Notes under the pieces: model-generated
Told to the model about the DNA's origin: nothing
Databases searched by the model: none
Seen by the model: only the letters and a program-made list of their open reading frames with translations
Shown here: positions 10,565-20,595 of the stretch, in pieces
Layout: each line of letters starts with the position of its first letter
How positions within the stretch are numbered: position 1 is the first letter of the stretch
Assembly (NCBI RefSeq): GCF_023856365.1
Contig: NW_026042774.1
Location: forward strand, 36,242-100,241
Reading direction: 5' to 3'
Length of the DNA: 64,000 nucleotides
Source of the DNA: Brienomyrus brachyistius
Taxonomy: Eukaryota; Chordata; Actinopteri; Osteoglossiformes; Mormyridae
Translations under genes and position numbers: made by a program

Positions 10565-11508
10565 GATATTTTTTCTTTTTCTTGTGTTTTTTTTTCGCAA
10601 TGGATATTAAAAATAAAGCAGTCCTCCGTAAAGGAGGGGTGGTGGAGGGAATATATATATACATTTATATAAAATAATTGTCACACAACTGGGGAGACAT
10701 GCCTTGCCTGCTCACCCAATTTTAGTGCACCTTAGTTATCCATAATGACCAACTAGTCTCGATACACCCATAAATATATATATATATATGTACATATATA
10801 TAGTTTTTTTATTAGCAATAGAAAAGAAAAATAACGCAGTTCTCCGTAAAGGAGGGATGGTGGATGGAATATATACATACATATATATAAAATAATTGTC
10901 ACACAACCTGGGTGACATGCCTTGCCTGCTCACCCAATTTTAGTGCAACTTAGTTATCCATAATGACCAACTAGTCTCGATACACCCATAAATATATATG
11001 TATATATATAGTTTTTTTTTTTTCGCAATGGACAATAAAAATAACGCAGTTCTCCGTAAAGGAGGGATGGTGGATGGAATATATATATAAAATAATTGTC
11101 ACACAACCGGGGTGACATGCCTTGCCTGCTCACCCAATTTTAGTGCACCTTAGTTATTCATAATGACCATCTAGTCTCGATACACCCATAAATATATATG
11201 TATATATATGTATTGTTTTTTTTTTTTTTTTTTTTTGCAATAGACAATAAAAATAGCGCAGTTCTCCATAAAGGAGGGATGGTGGATGGAATATATATAT
11301 ACATATATATAAAATAATTGTCACACAACCTGGGTGACATGCCTTGCCTGCTCACCCAATTTTAGTGCAACTTAGTTATCCATAATGACCAACTAGTCTC
11401 GATACACCCATATATATATATATATATATATGTACATATATATAGTTTTTTTATTAGCAATAGAAAAGAAAAATAACACAGTTCTCCGTAAAGGAGGGAT
11501 GGTGGATG

Positions 11509-11574
<66 letters not shown>

Positions 11575-11679
11575 TTATATAAAATAATTGTCACACAACC
11601 TGGGTGACATGCCTTGCCTGCTCACCCAATTTTAGTGCACTTTAGTTATCCATACTGACCATCTAGTCTCGACACACCC

Positions 11680-11718
<39 letters not shown>

Positions 11719-11911
11719 GATATTTTTTCTTTTTCTTGTGTTTTTTTTTCGCAATGGATATTAAAAATAAAGCAGTCCTCCGTAAAGGAGGGATGGTGGA
11801 TGGAATATATATATAAAATAATTGTCACACAACCGGGGTGACATGCCTTGCCTGCTCACCCAATTTTAGTGCACCTTAGTTATTCATAATGACCATCTAG
11901 TCTCGATACAC

Positions 11912-11966
<55 letters not shown>

Positions 11967-12207
11967 CATATATATAGTTTTTTTATTAGCAATAGAAAAG
12001 AAAAATAACGCTATATAGTTTTTCTGTTTTTTTTTTGCAATAGACAATAAAAATAACGCAGTTCTCCATAAAGGAGGGATGGTGGATGGAATATGTATAT
12101 GCATATATATAAAATAATTGTCACACAACCTGGGTGACATGCCTTGCCTGCTCACCCAATTTTAGTGCACCTTAGTTATCCATACTGACCATCTAGTCTC
12201 GATACAC

Positions 12208-12258
<51 letters not shown>

Positions 12259-12468
12259 CATATATATAGTTTTTTTATTAGCAATAGAAAAGAAAAATAA
12301 CGCAGTTCTCCGTAAAGGAGGGATGGTGGATGGAATATATATATATATATATACATTTATATAAAATAATTGTCACACAACCTGGGTGACATGCCTTGCC
12401 TGCTCACCCAGTTTTAGTGCACCTTAGTTATCCATAATGACCATCTAGTCTCGATACACCCATAAATA

Positions 12469-12505
<37 letters not shown>

Positions 12506-12711
12506 TTTTTATTTTTTTCGTAATGGACAATAAAAATAACGCAGTTCTCTGTAAAGGAGGGATGGTGGATGGAATATATATATACATATATACATTTATA
12601 TAAAATAATTGTCACACAACCTGGGTGACATGCCTTGCCTGCTCACCCAGTTTTAGTGCACCTTAGTTATCCATACTGACCATCTAGTCTCGATACACCC
12701 ATAAATATATA
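8421..12711 (+). repeat. AT-rich satellite, 18 units of ~200-290 bp
   Basis: Each unit carries a conserved core starting GTCACACAAC(C/T)(T/G)GGGTGACATGCC, then CTCGATACACCCAT, a variable TA run, a T-rich block, GCAATAGACAATAAAAAT and GGAGGGATGGTGGATGGAAT. Cores occur near 8514, 8731, 8951, 9179, 9459, 9719, 9981, 10201, 10428, 10680, 10899, 11099, 11321, 11591, 11824, 12121, 12372 and 12611. TA runs reach about 60 bp. Several unit subtypes alternate, suggesting higher-order amplification. Tyr/Ile open frames inside are artefacts. Confidence 0.95.
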
Positions 12712-13880
12712 TACTGAACAAAAATATAAACGCAACACTCTTGTTTCTGCTCCCATTTTTCATGAGATGGACTTAAAGACCTACAATTCATTCCAGATAC
12801 ACAATATTACCATTTCTCTCAAACATTTCTCACAAATCAGTCTAAATGTGTGATAGTGAGCACTTCTGCTTTGCTGAGATAATCCATCCCACCTCACAGG
12901 TGTGCCACATCAAGATGCTGATCTGACATCATGGGTAGTGCACAGGTGTACCTTATACTGCCCACAATAAATGGCCACCCTGGAATGTGCAGTTTTTTGC
13001 TTTATTGGGGGTCTGGGGACTCAGAACCGGTCAGTATCTGGTGTGACCACCATTTGCCTCATACAATGCAACACATCTTCTTCGCATAGAGTTTATCAGA
13101 TTGTCAATTGTGGCCTGTGGAATGTTGGTCCACTCCTCTTCAATGGCTGTGCGAAGTTGTTGGATATTAGTGGGAACTGGTACACGCTGTCGTATACGCC
13201 GGTCAAGCACATCCCAAACATGCTCAACGGGTGACATGTCCGGTGAGTATGCTGGCCATGCAAGAACTGGGACATTTTCAGCTTCCAAGAACTGTGTACA
13301 GATCCTTGCAACATGGGGCCGTGCATCATCTGTCTGAGTGGCTGGTCTCAGACGATCTTGGAGGTGAACCTGCTGGATGTGGAGGTCCTGGGCTGGTGTG
13401 GTTACACGTGGTCTGCGGTTGTGAGGCCGGTTGGATGTACTGCCATATTCTCTGAAACGCCTTTGGAGACGGCTTATGGTTGAGAAATGAACATTCAATG
13501 CACGAGCAACAGATCTGGTTGACATTCCTGCTGTCAGCATGCCAATTGCACGCTCCCTCAATGCTTGTGGCATCTGTGGCATTTTGCTGTGAGACAAAAC
13601 TGCACATTCCAGGGTGGCCTTTTATTGTGGGCAGTATAAGGTACACCTGTGCACTACCCATGATGTCAGATCAGCATCTTGATGTGGCACACCTGTGAGG
13701 TGGGATGGATTATCTCAGCAAAGCAGAAGTGCTCACTATCACACATTTAGACTGATTTGTGAGAAATGTTTGAGAGAAATGGTAATATTGTGTATCTGGA
13801 ATGAATTGTAGATCTTTAAGTCCATCTCATGAAAAATGGGAGCAAAAACAAAAGTGTTGCGTTTATATTTTTGTTCAGTG
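12712..13880 (-). mobile_element. Internally deleted Tc1 element with ~280 bp inverted repeats
   Basis: Bounded by TA at 12710-12711 and 13881-13882. The ends are inverted repeats: about 12714-12995 pairs with 13597-13878 with only a few mismatches, starting ACTGAACAAAAATATAAACG. It sits in the last satellite unit. The transposase frame between the repeats is shortened, so the element is nonautonomous. Confidence 0.93.
13031..13582 (-). CDS. Tc1 transposase with in-frame central deletion
   Basis: The frame from ATG 13582 gives 183 residues against about 340 for intact Tc1 transposases. The N-terminal paired-type DNA-binding part is intact (RERAIGMLTAGMSTR, LNVHFSTISRLQRRFREYG, NRPHNRRPRVTT). 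After LRPATQTD the frame jumps straight to ARPHVARICTQF. About 150 residues holding the first catalytic Asp and most of the DDE core are missing, while the C-terminal block SPDMSPVEHVW is kept. It could bind the ends but not catalyse transposition. No stop or frameshift occurs at the join. Second copy at 52532-53083. Confidence 0.85.
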   Translation of the reverse strand: MPQMPQALRERAIGMLTAGMSTRSVARALNVHFSTISRLQRRFREYGSTSNRPHNRRPRVTTPAQDLHIQQVHLQDRLRPATQTDDARPHVARICTQFLEAENVPVLAWPAYSPDMSPVEHVWDVLDRRIRQRVPVPTNIQQLRTAIEEEWTNIPQATIDNLINSMRRRCVALYEANGGHTRY

Positions 13881-14069
13881 TATGTATATGTATACATATA
13901 GTTTTTTTTGTGTTTGTGAAAACGGGTCTTTAATCGGGGAAACGGAGCGGGTAGAGCAGGACGGAACGCAGGCATTGACAAACTACAATGACGGACAGGG
14001 CAAACAGGTAAGACCAGGACTTAAAATAGGTCATGACTAATCAAAGTAATCGGGCAAAGCAGGAGACGA

Positions 14070-15152
14070 TCAGGGAAGCACACGTGGGTAATCAGGGGGC
14101 GTGGCACACACGAGGAGCGGACAAGCCGGGCATATATGTATATCTATATAAAACCTCATTAATGAGGGACAGGGAACAGAACGGACAGACAGAACTGGCA
14201 CAGGGGAAGGAGCCAGGACAAGACTTGACATAAGACAGGAAAGGCAGAGAAACAGATCAGAAAGGGGGACACGGAGGGAACAGGCAGGACAAAAGGACCG
14301 GGAGTGAACGAAGGGAACATCGGGGAAAGAGGAGCAGAAGCCAGAGGGACGAGGGACAAAGAGAGGAGGGACAGAGACAGGAGGAACAAAGCGAGGGGGA
14401 GCAGAGGCAGGAGGGACAAAGACGGGAGGCCAGGGAGAGAAGGAGGGGGAACCAAGAGGAGCCCGAGGGAGACCCAGCGGGCGACGGGAGGCAGCCGGAA
14501 GGGCTGCAGGCGGCCGGGAGGCCGGAGCCGGAGGGGCCGAGGAGACGGGGTGAGGGACAGACGCAGGGACGAAGGAGGGAGTCGGAGGGGAGACCAGGGA
14601 AGGGGACGAAGGAGCTGGAAGGGACCCTGGCGAGGGCAAGGAGAGAGGGGGAGCCGCAGCAGACGGCGACGTCCTCCGACACGCCAGAGCGGGAGGACCA
14701 GCAGGCGAATGAGGAGCCGCCGTCGGGGGGCCCGCAGGCAACCGATAAGACGCCGGAGGAGGGACCGAGGCAGGGCGACGAGGCCGCGGAGGGGGACCCG
14801 CAGACGACAGCCGACCCGGAGGGCCAGGACCCGCAGGTGCCGACCAAGCCCTAGCGCCGGCGAGGGAGGGCGAGCCAGGGGGCTGGGCGGGTGGGACCCC
14901 AGCCGTGCGTCTGTGTCCTCTCCCCTTATGGGACACAGACATAAGGACCTGCGGCCGGGGTCGGGCTCGTCGGGGTGAGGGTACCAGAGTCACAGGGGGA
15001 GAAGGGACTGGAGTGGGGCCAGGGACTGGAGCTGCAGGCTGCAGAGGGGGCGCCTGCCCGGGAGCTGCAGGCAGGGAAAGCGCCTCGGACGTGGGCGCGG
15101 TAGCTGCAGGCAGCGGAGACGGCTGCTCGGGCTCTGGGGCCGCAGGGGGCAC
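14070..15152 (-). CDS. Proline-rich open frame in retroelement
   Basis: 360 codons from an ATG at 15152. Pro, Ala and Ser make up most of the sequence and no globular domain is visible. The opposite strand also has a 224-codon Arg/Gly-rich frame, as expected from GC-rich purine/pyrimidine bias, so coding status is doubtful. Some fish gypsy elements have a proline-rich region between integrase and the 3' LTR; this may be such a tail. The frame continues into the LTR-like part, which argues against it being an intact protein. Confidence 0.3.
   Translation of the reverse strand: MPPAAPEPEQPSPLPAATAPTSEALSLPAAPGQAPPLQPAAPVPGPTPVPSPPVTLVPSPRRARPRPQVLMSVSHKGRGHRRTAGVPPAQPPGSPSLAGARAWSAPAGPGPPGRLSSAGPPPRPRRPASVPPPASYRLPAGPPTAAPHSPAGPPALACRRTSPSAAAPPLSLPSPGSLPAPSSPSLVSPPTPSFVPASVPHPVSSAPPAPASRPPAALPAASRRPLGLPRAPLGSPSFSPWPPVFVPPASAPPRFVPPVSVPPLFVPRPSGFCSSFPDVPFVHSRSFCPACSLRVPLSDLFLCLSCLMSSLVLAPSPVPVLSVRSVPCPSLMRFYIDIHICPACPLLVCATPPDYPRVLP
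14909..14940. other. Perfect 10 bp hairpin
   Basis: GTCTGTGTCC at 14909-14918 pairs with GGACACAGAC at 14931-14940 around a 12-base loop. Function unknown; second copy at 54410-54441. Confidence 0.6.
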
Positions 15153-15210
15153 TTATTTTATTATATAAAATAAGTGTCACACAACCGGGGTGACATGCCT
15201 TGCCTGCTTG
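15153..15210 (+). repeat. Isolated satellite core
   Basis: GTGTCACACAACCGGGGTGACATGCC at about 15174 is the satellite core, separated from the array by the Tc1 and the GC-rich element. The GC-rich element therefore lies inside a satellite-type unit. Second copy at 54654-54711. Confidence 0.7.
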
Positions 15211-15220
15211 TGGGATGAGG

Positions 15221-15642
15221 AAGACTCAGGGACTGGAAATGGGATTAAAACTGAAGATGTGCTCATTCCTTTGTGTATTTACAAATTTTCCTTCCGTCAG
15301 ACATGAGGAGTTTGCTGCTATATTTGGCACTAATAGAGATTCTGATGCTGCTATTTTTATTGTCTATTAGTTTGTTATTATTTACAAGTTCTGTTGTGTT
15401 TTTGCATTTTTCTCTTCTGGTTAATTAACTGCTGTCTGTTTGCTGTGAAGTATGAGTGTGGTGAGTAAGACTCAGGGACTGGAAGTGGGATTACAACTAA
15501 AGATAACATGCTTATTCCTTTTTGTATTGTTTACAAATTTCCTTCCGTCAAACATGAGGAGTTTGCTGCTATATTGTGCACTAACAGAGATTCTGATGCT
15601 GCTATTTTTATTGTTTATAAATGTGTTATTGTTTCCAAGTTG
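15221..15642 (+). repeat. Tandem duplication, ~246 bp period
   Basis: AAGACTCAGGGACTGGAA starts at 15221 and again at 15467; both copies run through GACATGAGGAGTTTGCTGC to GCTGCTATTTTTATTG. Divergence is visible by eye. No gene assigned. Second copy at 54722-55143. Confidence 0.85.
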
Positions 15643-15856
15643 AGTATTCAATAAATGCTAAATTGAGAAATTTTGTGTATCGTTTGTTATTATTAGTGTG
15701 ATATTTTACCATGCAAATAGAGGGGAAAACGTCCAATTATCGGCCAAAAAAAATCAGCAGCATATATCGGCCATCGCCTGACCCTTGACTTGAAAAACCC
15801 ATATCGGTCGACCTCTAGTAACAGTACATTCTGTCCAATTCATCCATCGAGTTAAG
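15643..15856 (+). other. Repeat fragment with TATCGGTCGACCTCTAG end
   Basis: 15727-15820 contains repeated ATCGGCC motifs and ends TATCGGTCGACCTCTAG, a terminus I recall from dispersed fish repeats. Family not fixed. Second copy at 55144-55357. Confidence 0.3.
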
Positions 15857-16156
15857 TCACACACCCACTTGAGGGGGCACTCCGGCAGACGTGAGGATGG
15901 GGATGTTCTTTCCGCTATAACATCCACTGCAGAAGTACATCTCGCTCCTGTTCACAGGGCTTACTTCAATGATGAAGCAGGGCTGGTTGTCTGGACAAGA
16001 AGTTGTCCTGCTGCTGGGTCTCGGTGCCGTTTTTCCACCTAAGCTTGAAGGTGGAAATGTGTTCCAACTTGGTCCCTGGGACTGCAGCATAGCCAAACAT
16101 CGCGAGCAGCGTCGGCCACACCCACCACCAGAACCATCACACCGTCCTATACACAT
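15857..16156 (-). other. Exon-like open frame with Ig-V-like C-terminal motif
   Basis: On the minus strand an acceptor-like TTCTTCTTTATGTGTATAG lies at the start of a frame open for about 99 codons. Near its end it reads EVSPVNRSEMYFCSGCYSG, similar to the F-strand region of an immunoglobulin V domain (..YFC..). The N-terminal half is not Ig-like in this frame, so a frameshift or chance is possible. Second copy at 55358-55657. Confidence 0.2.
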
Positions 16157-16761
16157 AAAGAAGAACTAAAACATAGAGTGTTGTGACAATCTATGCGTTA
16201 ATGTTTGGCAGCATAGGTGATTCATTAAAATTATACCGAAGAATGGAAAATGTGATATTTAGAATATTTTTTGCCATTTAGTAGCTAATTTAAGCACTTA
16301 CCCAATGCCTCAATTTGTTTTAGGTCAGTAATGTCTGAGCCAAAAGAATGAATGTATGAATTTAATACAATTCACCCACTCCCACCCACACACAAATCTG
16401 AAATTCAATTTAAGACACTTCTTAAACATTAGTGCATTAACAAAAAAGGAAAATCTTAAGAGATTCAGTAGGATTTTCTATGTTAGACTTAAGCTAATAG
16501 TTCAATAGTTTTTACATATTTCAATATACCAATTTGACTTTAATGTTGAAACAGATGCTAAAACATGGAATAATTTCATAACTAGAGAAACATGTTATTC
16601 ACAAACACTAGCAAAGGTAGCTTATAGTTAAGCTTACTTAAGTCAGCAAGTCAGGCTACAGTGTGTAAGAATAGTCGTAAACGATAATTTGTCTCAGTCT
16701 TACATGACAGAATAAGTAAACAGAAAATATAAAATGGCTGAAACAGCGTCATTAACGCCAG
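16157..16761 (+). other. Unannotated AT-rich stretch
   Basis: No gene, RNA or clear repeat recognised. Second copy at 55658-56262. Confidence 0.4.
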
Positions 16762-16887
16762 CTACAGTAGAGGCGCAGAAAAGGTGTCATGACTGAAGTA
16801 TTCCCAAACTCTGGAAGACCGTATGCGAGCCTTTTTTGCCGCGTGTTTCTCCAGAGGCTCCGGAGCTCCGCTGGTTGACACAGCCAT
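16762..16887 (-). pseudogene. BED-finger/hAT-like N-terminal fragment
   Basis: From ATG 16887 the 41-residue frame ends KKARIRSSRVWEYFSHDT before drifting to a stop at 16762. Basic residues followed by S-x-V-W-x-x-F are typical of the start of BED zinc fingers in hAT transposases and ZBED proteins. The Cys/His ligands are missing, so it is a truncated remnant. Second copy at 56263-56388. Confidence 0.35.
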
Positions 16888-17129
16888 GTTGGTTCATGTG
16901 CAGGGGGACGAGCGGCAAATTTCTTTTTTGCAGGGTGGTAGGTGATGTCTCATTAATATTTATTAATTTACTTACAAAATGGTGCGGCACTGCATCCAAG
17001 CCTGCGGCACTCAGAGTCACAAATACAGTGGAAACCATTTGTAGTAATTACGTCTGTCTGGCTGATTTCCAACTAATTGATATTTGTATATTTATTACAT
17101 GAATATAAGGTAATATAAGGTAATAGAAG

Positions 17130-17580
17130 AGGTATTTAATGGTTTTCCATCTGAGGAATTTGCAAAAAACTGCAGTGCATGATGGGTCGGACCTAAAGGC
17201 TGCCTTAACGTCCTCATCTGTATGACGACATACATCAAGACTAGGAAGGTGCATAATGTTCATGTCTGGTTGCGTTTGTTGGTCCAGAAAGTAATTCAAT
17301 TTCGCCATGTAGGTTACGTTCTTAAAAACTGCTTGGATATAGCCCGATTATATGCTGTGGGCCTTTTAATTTCTTTGTTTACCAGGTAGGCTACCTTCTT
17401 TAAACTGCGTTTTGTTAGACTACATATTTAGGGAGGTCTTTATAAATTTATAGTAGTCTTCATAAATATGTACATAGTTTAGCCTAACCCAGCCACTTAA
17501 GGGAGAAAGCCAGCTCAACTAGGTGTCGGTCCCAAGCCCGGATTAATGGGGAGGGTTGGCGTCAAGAAATAAAGAGACTG
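17130..17580 (-). repeat. Inverted, SINE-free copy of 3405-4090
   Basis: Reverse complement of the repeat at 3405-3683 plus 4072-4090, uninterrupted where the other copy holds the SINE (TGGTTTTCCATCTGAGG near 17138). Second copy at 56631-57081. Confidence 0.7.
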
Positions 17581-17817
17581 TATCTTCACTGCATGACTGA
17601 TGTCAAAATGTGTGAAATATGTGGTTGTATTAATAAATGCATTAAAGTAGGTTAATGATTCTGTGCTGTCTAAATTGTATAGAAAATTTCTACGTATAGC
17701 CAAACAAATCTCCTCCTGTTTGAAAAGGCATAGAAAAAGCAATTTAGCCACTAAAACTTTACAGTTTTTGTGAGGGACAGTCGAATTCTCTCGTTTCTCT
17801 CGTCAAGTTTTTTTGTG

Positions 17818-17965
17818 ATCCTGCACCTACACTTTGCCGGCCCCAGGAGGATGGGCTCCCCCTTTGAGTTTGGTCCCTCCCAAGGTTTCTTCCTTCTTGG
17901 GAGTTTTTCCATGCTATCGGCGCCTATGGCTTACTCACTGGGGGCTTTGGGTGGGCATGATATAA
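17818..17965 (+). mobile_element. LINE 3' UTR fragment
   Basis: GCCGGCCCCAGGAGGATGGG through CTTCTTGGGAGTTTTTCC to GCTTTGGGTGGGCATGATAT matches the 3' end of the LINE at 25375-25510 with divergence. It lies just downstream of the last coding exon of the chemerin-like gene. Second copy at 57319-57466. Confidence 0.75.
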
Positions 17966-18017
17966 AGCAAAGCATTTTCCCTCCCAGTTTCCTCCTCTGG
18001 TCCACATTGCAGGACCA

Positions 18018-20205
18018 TCAGCCATCAGAAACAGCCAGACGGTCTCCTTCAGCTTCTTTAGTGTCCTTGGAAGCCAAGGCAGTTTTAGGTCTGAGAAGAG
18101 GTTTATCAGAAGGACACATATTACGTCGTTTGTCCTGAAATGTAACATGGGGAGGAAAAGTTAAGCGGTTTAGTCAGATTGGAGTCGTTTATTCAGCAGT
18201 GGCAGCGCCAGTGACTTAATGCTACAGGTGCTATAGGGGAGTGAGATTATTTAGACCGGGTGCTTTAGCTTTTCAGCTTATGTAGATGGTGTATAGAAGC
18301 ACACAGCACGATAAGCTACAGCATGGATAAAATAGGATAAAATATGAAATTCTAACGTCTAGCTCACAGAGCCTCTATGTGTACTTTGAAGAAAAAATAC
18401 ACTACAAGTATGCTGTAAAAACCGCAAAAATGTCTTACACAATATACAGATTTTACAGATAGTTAAAGAAAAAATGAAACCAATATTTTGGGGGTGCTGT
18501 GGGGGTACTATGGTCATTGGAGGAGGAGCTAGAGCCCCCCCCCCCAAGCTTTTCCTTGGTGCTGCCACTGTTGTTCAGATTAAAAGTAACATTGTCATTA
18601 ATAAACAGTACTCTGATCAAATTTTTGCATGTACAAACACAATCAAAGTTTAACCACATGTTTAGACACAATTCACACACCTGTTACATTTCCATAATGC
18701 TAAGACTCTCTACACTTACTTCATCCACTTTCTTGTTTGGTACACAGTCATTTGATGGATGTGTAAGATCATTACCAGACCGTCTGCTGCAAACTCTACA
18801 GTTAATGAATGGCTGCAAAAACACACAGACACACAAAAACAGTATTTAAAGAGTGGTGGGCAATAAATACAGTGAGAGAAGGTGTAGTAAAGATATATCT
18901 AATGATTTAAGGCAGAGCTGCTGGAGTGCAGGGTTTAATGACACAGAACAATTTTAGAGGAAAGAGCTTCCAAAGCAGGGTCACCATAAGGCTATATTAT
19001 ACAAAGCAAGTTCATCTAAAAGTATGAACAACAAATCCCGTTTAACTGAACACTGCTCTGTATTAAAATACTGTCCTCCGATCAAGCTAAGTGGTCCTGT
19101 AGTTCACTATTTAAAGAGGTAAATTTAAAGGGTAATTCACACTGCACATCTACCCTGCTCTGACCAGGTTTAATTACTGGCTTTCTAATTAAAACAAGAG
19201 TTAAGTCCTGCCCTTTCACCACAAAACACCACACTGCCATTTAAGGCTGATTTCAACAATGAGTTTTAGTTAACCTGGCTCGATTGAGTTAACTCTGGGT
19301 ATGTAAAACCCGCTTTGTAGTACAGCCCACAGGTCTTTAAATAAGGCCAGCTAGGGTTCATAGCTCGAAGCATAATCTACAGGTCACCCCTCAGATGATT
19401 AGCATTTGCTTCTGCCTGGTAATCCAGCCTTTAAGCCTGTAAACCTACTAAAATTTGAGAATAAGGTGAAGGAACTGGCTCTTTGAGGCCACCTATGTAT
19501 TTGTTACTTTATTGTTGGCTAACTTTCCCCCGCAGGGCATCAAAAAAGTTAACATGAACCTAAATTAATTTGCTAACTGATATGTCCAATGCTCACAGTC
19601 ACAGTGACTCTTTACTTACCCTCTTGTCCATGAAAATACAGTCAGCCCGATGGTCTGTTGCAGTTGACTTTGGACATTTTGTTGCTCTCAAGAGAATCTC
19701 AATGTCAATGTATTCACTGCTGATCTAAATCACATAAACACGTTATATACAAAATTGCCTACAACTGTTTTAAAGGCAATATAACAAACAATAATCACCC
19801 AAAAAATGGCAAACTGTCACAGACTTGACTGCAGCAGATTCAGAGAGAAACTGTGAGAAGGTAAAATTGACCAGGGCTGAGATATACAACCATCACTTTC
19901 ATTGTGAAGAGACATTAAGCATCATATGCATTGAAATTAAAACATCAAAATCAATGTGATACTCATTAGTTCAGCTTGCAGATGATGAAAGTTTCACACT
20001 TTTGTAAACACTTTCTCAGCAGTTACCTTCGGACGGCCCTGGATGTTATAGAAATTCATGTGCTGACGGGTTCCTTGATGAGCATTTTCGACTGCGAGTT
20101 TAATGGCCGTCTTGTGAGTGCAGGGAGACTGTGGTAATCTTGCTGGGCCTCTGTGGAGATAAGCAGAGCTCCATAAGCCAAAACCAGAAGCAGCAGGCGG
20201 GTCAT
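18018..20205 (-). CDS. Chemerin (RARRES2)-like secreted protein gene, frameshifted
   Basis: Four coding exons on the minus strand: 20205-20027, 19724-19620, 18812-18720 and 18134-18018 (stop 18020-18018). All have AG acceptors and GT donors (GTAACT, GTAAGT, GTAAGT) and join in phase 0. Exon 1 starts with a signal peptide, MTRLLLLVLAYGALLISTEA. A cystatin-like helix (IKLAVENAHQG) follows, then ATKCP, DCIF, RPFINCRVC, NDC and NMC. The six-Cys spacing and length of about 160 residues fit chemerin-type cystatin-fold proteins, which are secreted precursors of chemoattractant ligands; cathelicidin-like relatives are the alternative. In exon 1 the signal-peptide frame and the helix frame differ by one base near 20126-20131 (a base missing after the SLP codons), giving an early stop. 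The last three exons are intact. The same defect is in the second copy, so it predates duplication or reflects a shared base-calling error. Confidence 0.6.
18813..19619 (-). other. Intron of the chemerin-like gene
   Basis: About 0.8 kb between coding exons 2 and 3; no internal gene or clear mobile element seen. Confidence 0.5.
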
Positions 20206-20345
20206 CTTCCTCTCAGCTTTGAAGGGAGAAGCAGGACTGAGGACACTGATCTGTGGTCCCCTTATCCAGCACGTCCAGGGGCGTGTCCTTCACTCGAAAC
20301 AAACAGACCTTTGAACAACATTGGAAAACTCTTCAGGATGAATTG

Positions 20346-20530
20346 AGGCAGGTGGTCAAGTGGGTTTATTGTTATTTCAGCAATATACACAGTACACAGT
20401 GAAAGGAAACATTGTTCCTCCTGGACCACGGTGCAACACAAAGAAGAAAAACAGAAACAACACAAGATGACACAAGTGCGGGCAAGATAGAACTATACAG
20501 AGTGAAAGGAGCACAAACAGAGGGAGAAAG
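20346..20530 (-). mobile_element. Retroelement 3' end, minus orientation
   Basis: The minus strand ends with GTGTATATTGCTGAAATAAC and AATAAACCC, a common fish retroelement 3' end with polyadenylation signal. It begins about 140 bases upstream of the chemerin-like start codon. Second copy at 59847-60031. Confidence 0.45.
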
Positions 20531-20595
20531 TGCAAGATAAACACAAGAGCAACAATACAATACTACAGGACAAGACAGCGCAGTCAAGAACACAG

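Larger units (their letters stand above)
13897..15152 (-). mobile_element. GC-rich retroelement 3' part ending in poly(A)
   Basis: Read on the minus strand: a Pro/Ser/Ala-rich open frame (from 15152), then an LTR-like U3/R region (about 14132 down to 13902) with GCCACGCCCCCTGATTACC, a TATTTTAAGTCCTGG start-like block, ATTAAA near 13928 and an A-rich end. This fits the 3' end of a gypsy-type transcript that was copied back, but no pol domain is present. Second copy at 53398-54653. Confidence 0.45.

Noticed and set aside
9221..12356. Many Tyr/Ile-rich open frames
   Set aside because: They are translations of TA dinucleotide runs in the satellite.
8421..12711. Regularly spaced conserved cores resembling a CRISPR array
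   Set aside because: Units are 200-290 bp, spacers are low-complexity AT and similar between units, and the genome is eukaryotic; it is a satellite.
14304..14978. 224-codon Arg/Gly-rich plus-strand frame
   Set aside because: Antisense of the GC-rich Pro-rich frame; biased composition keeps several frames open.
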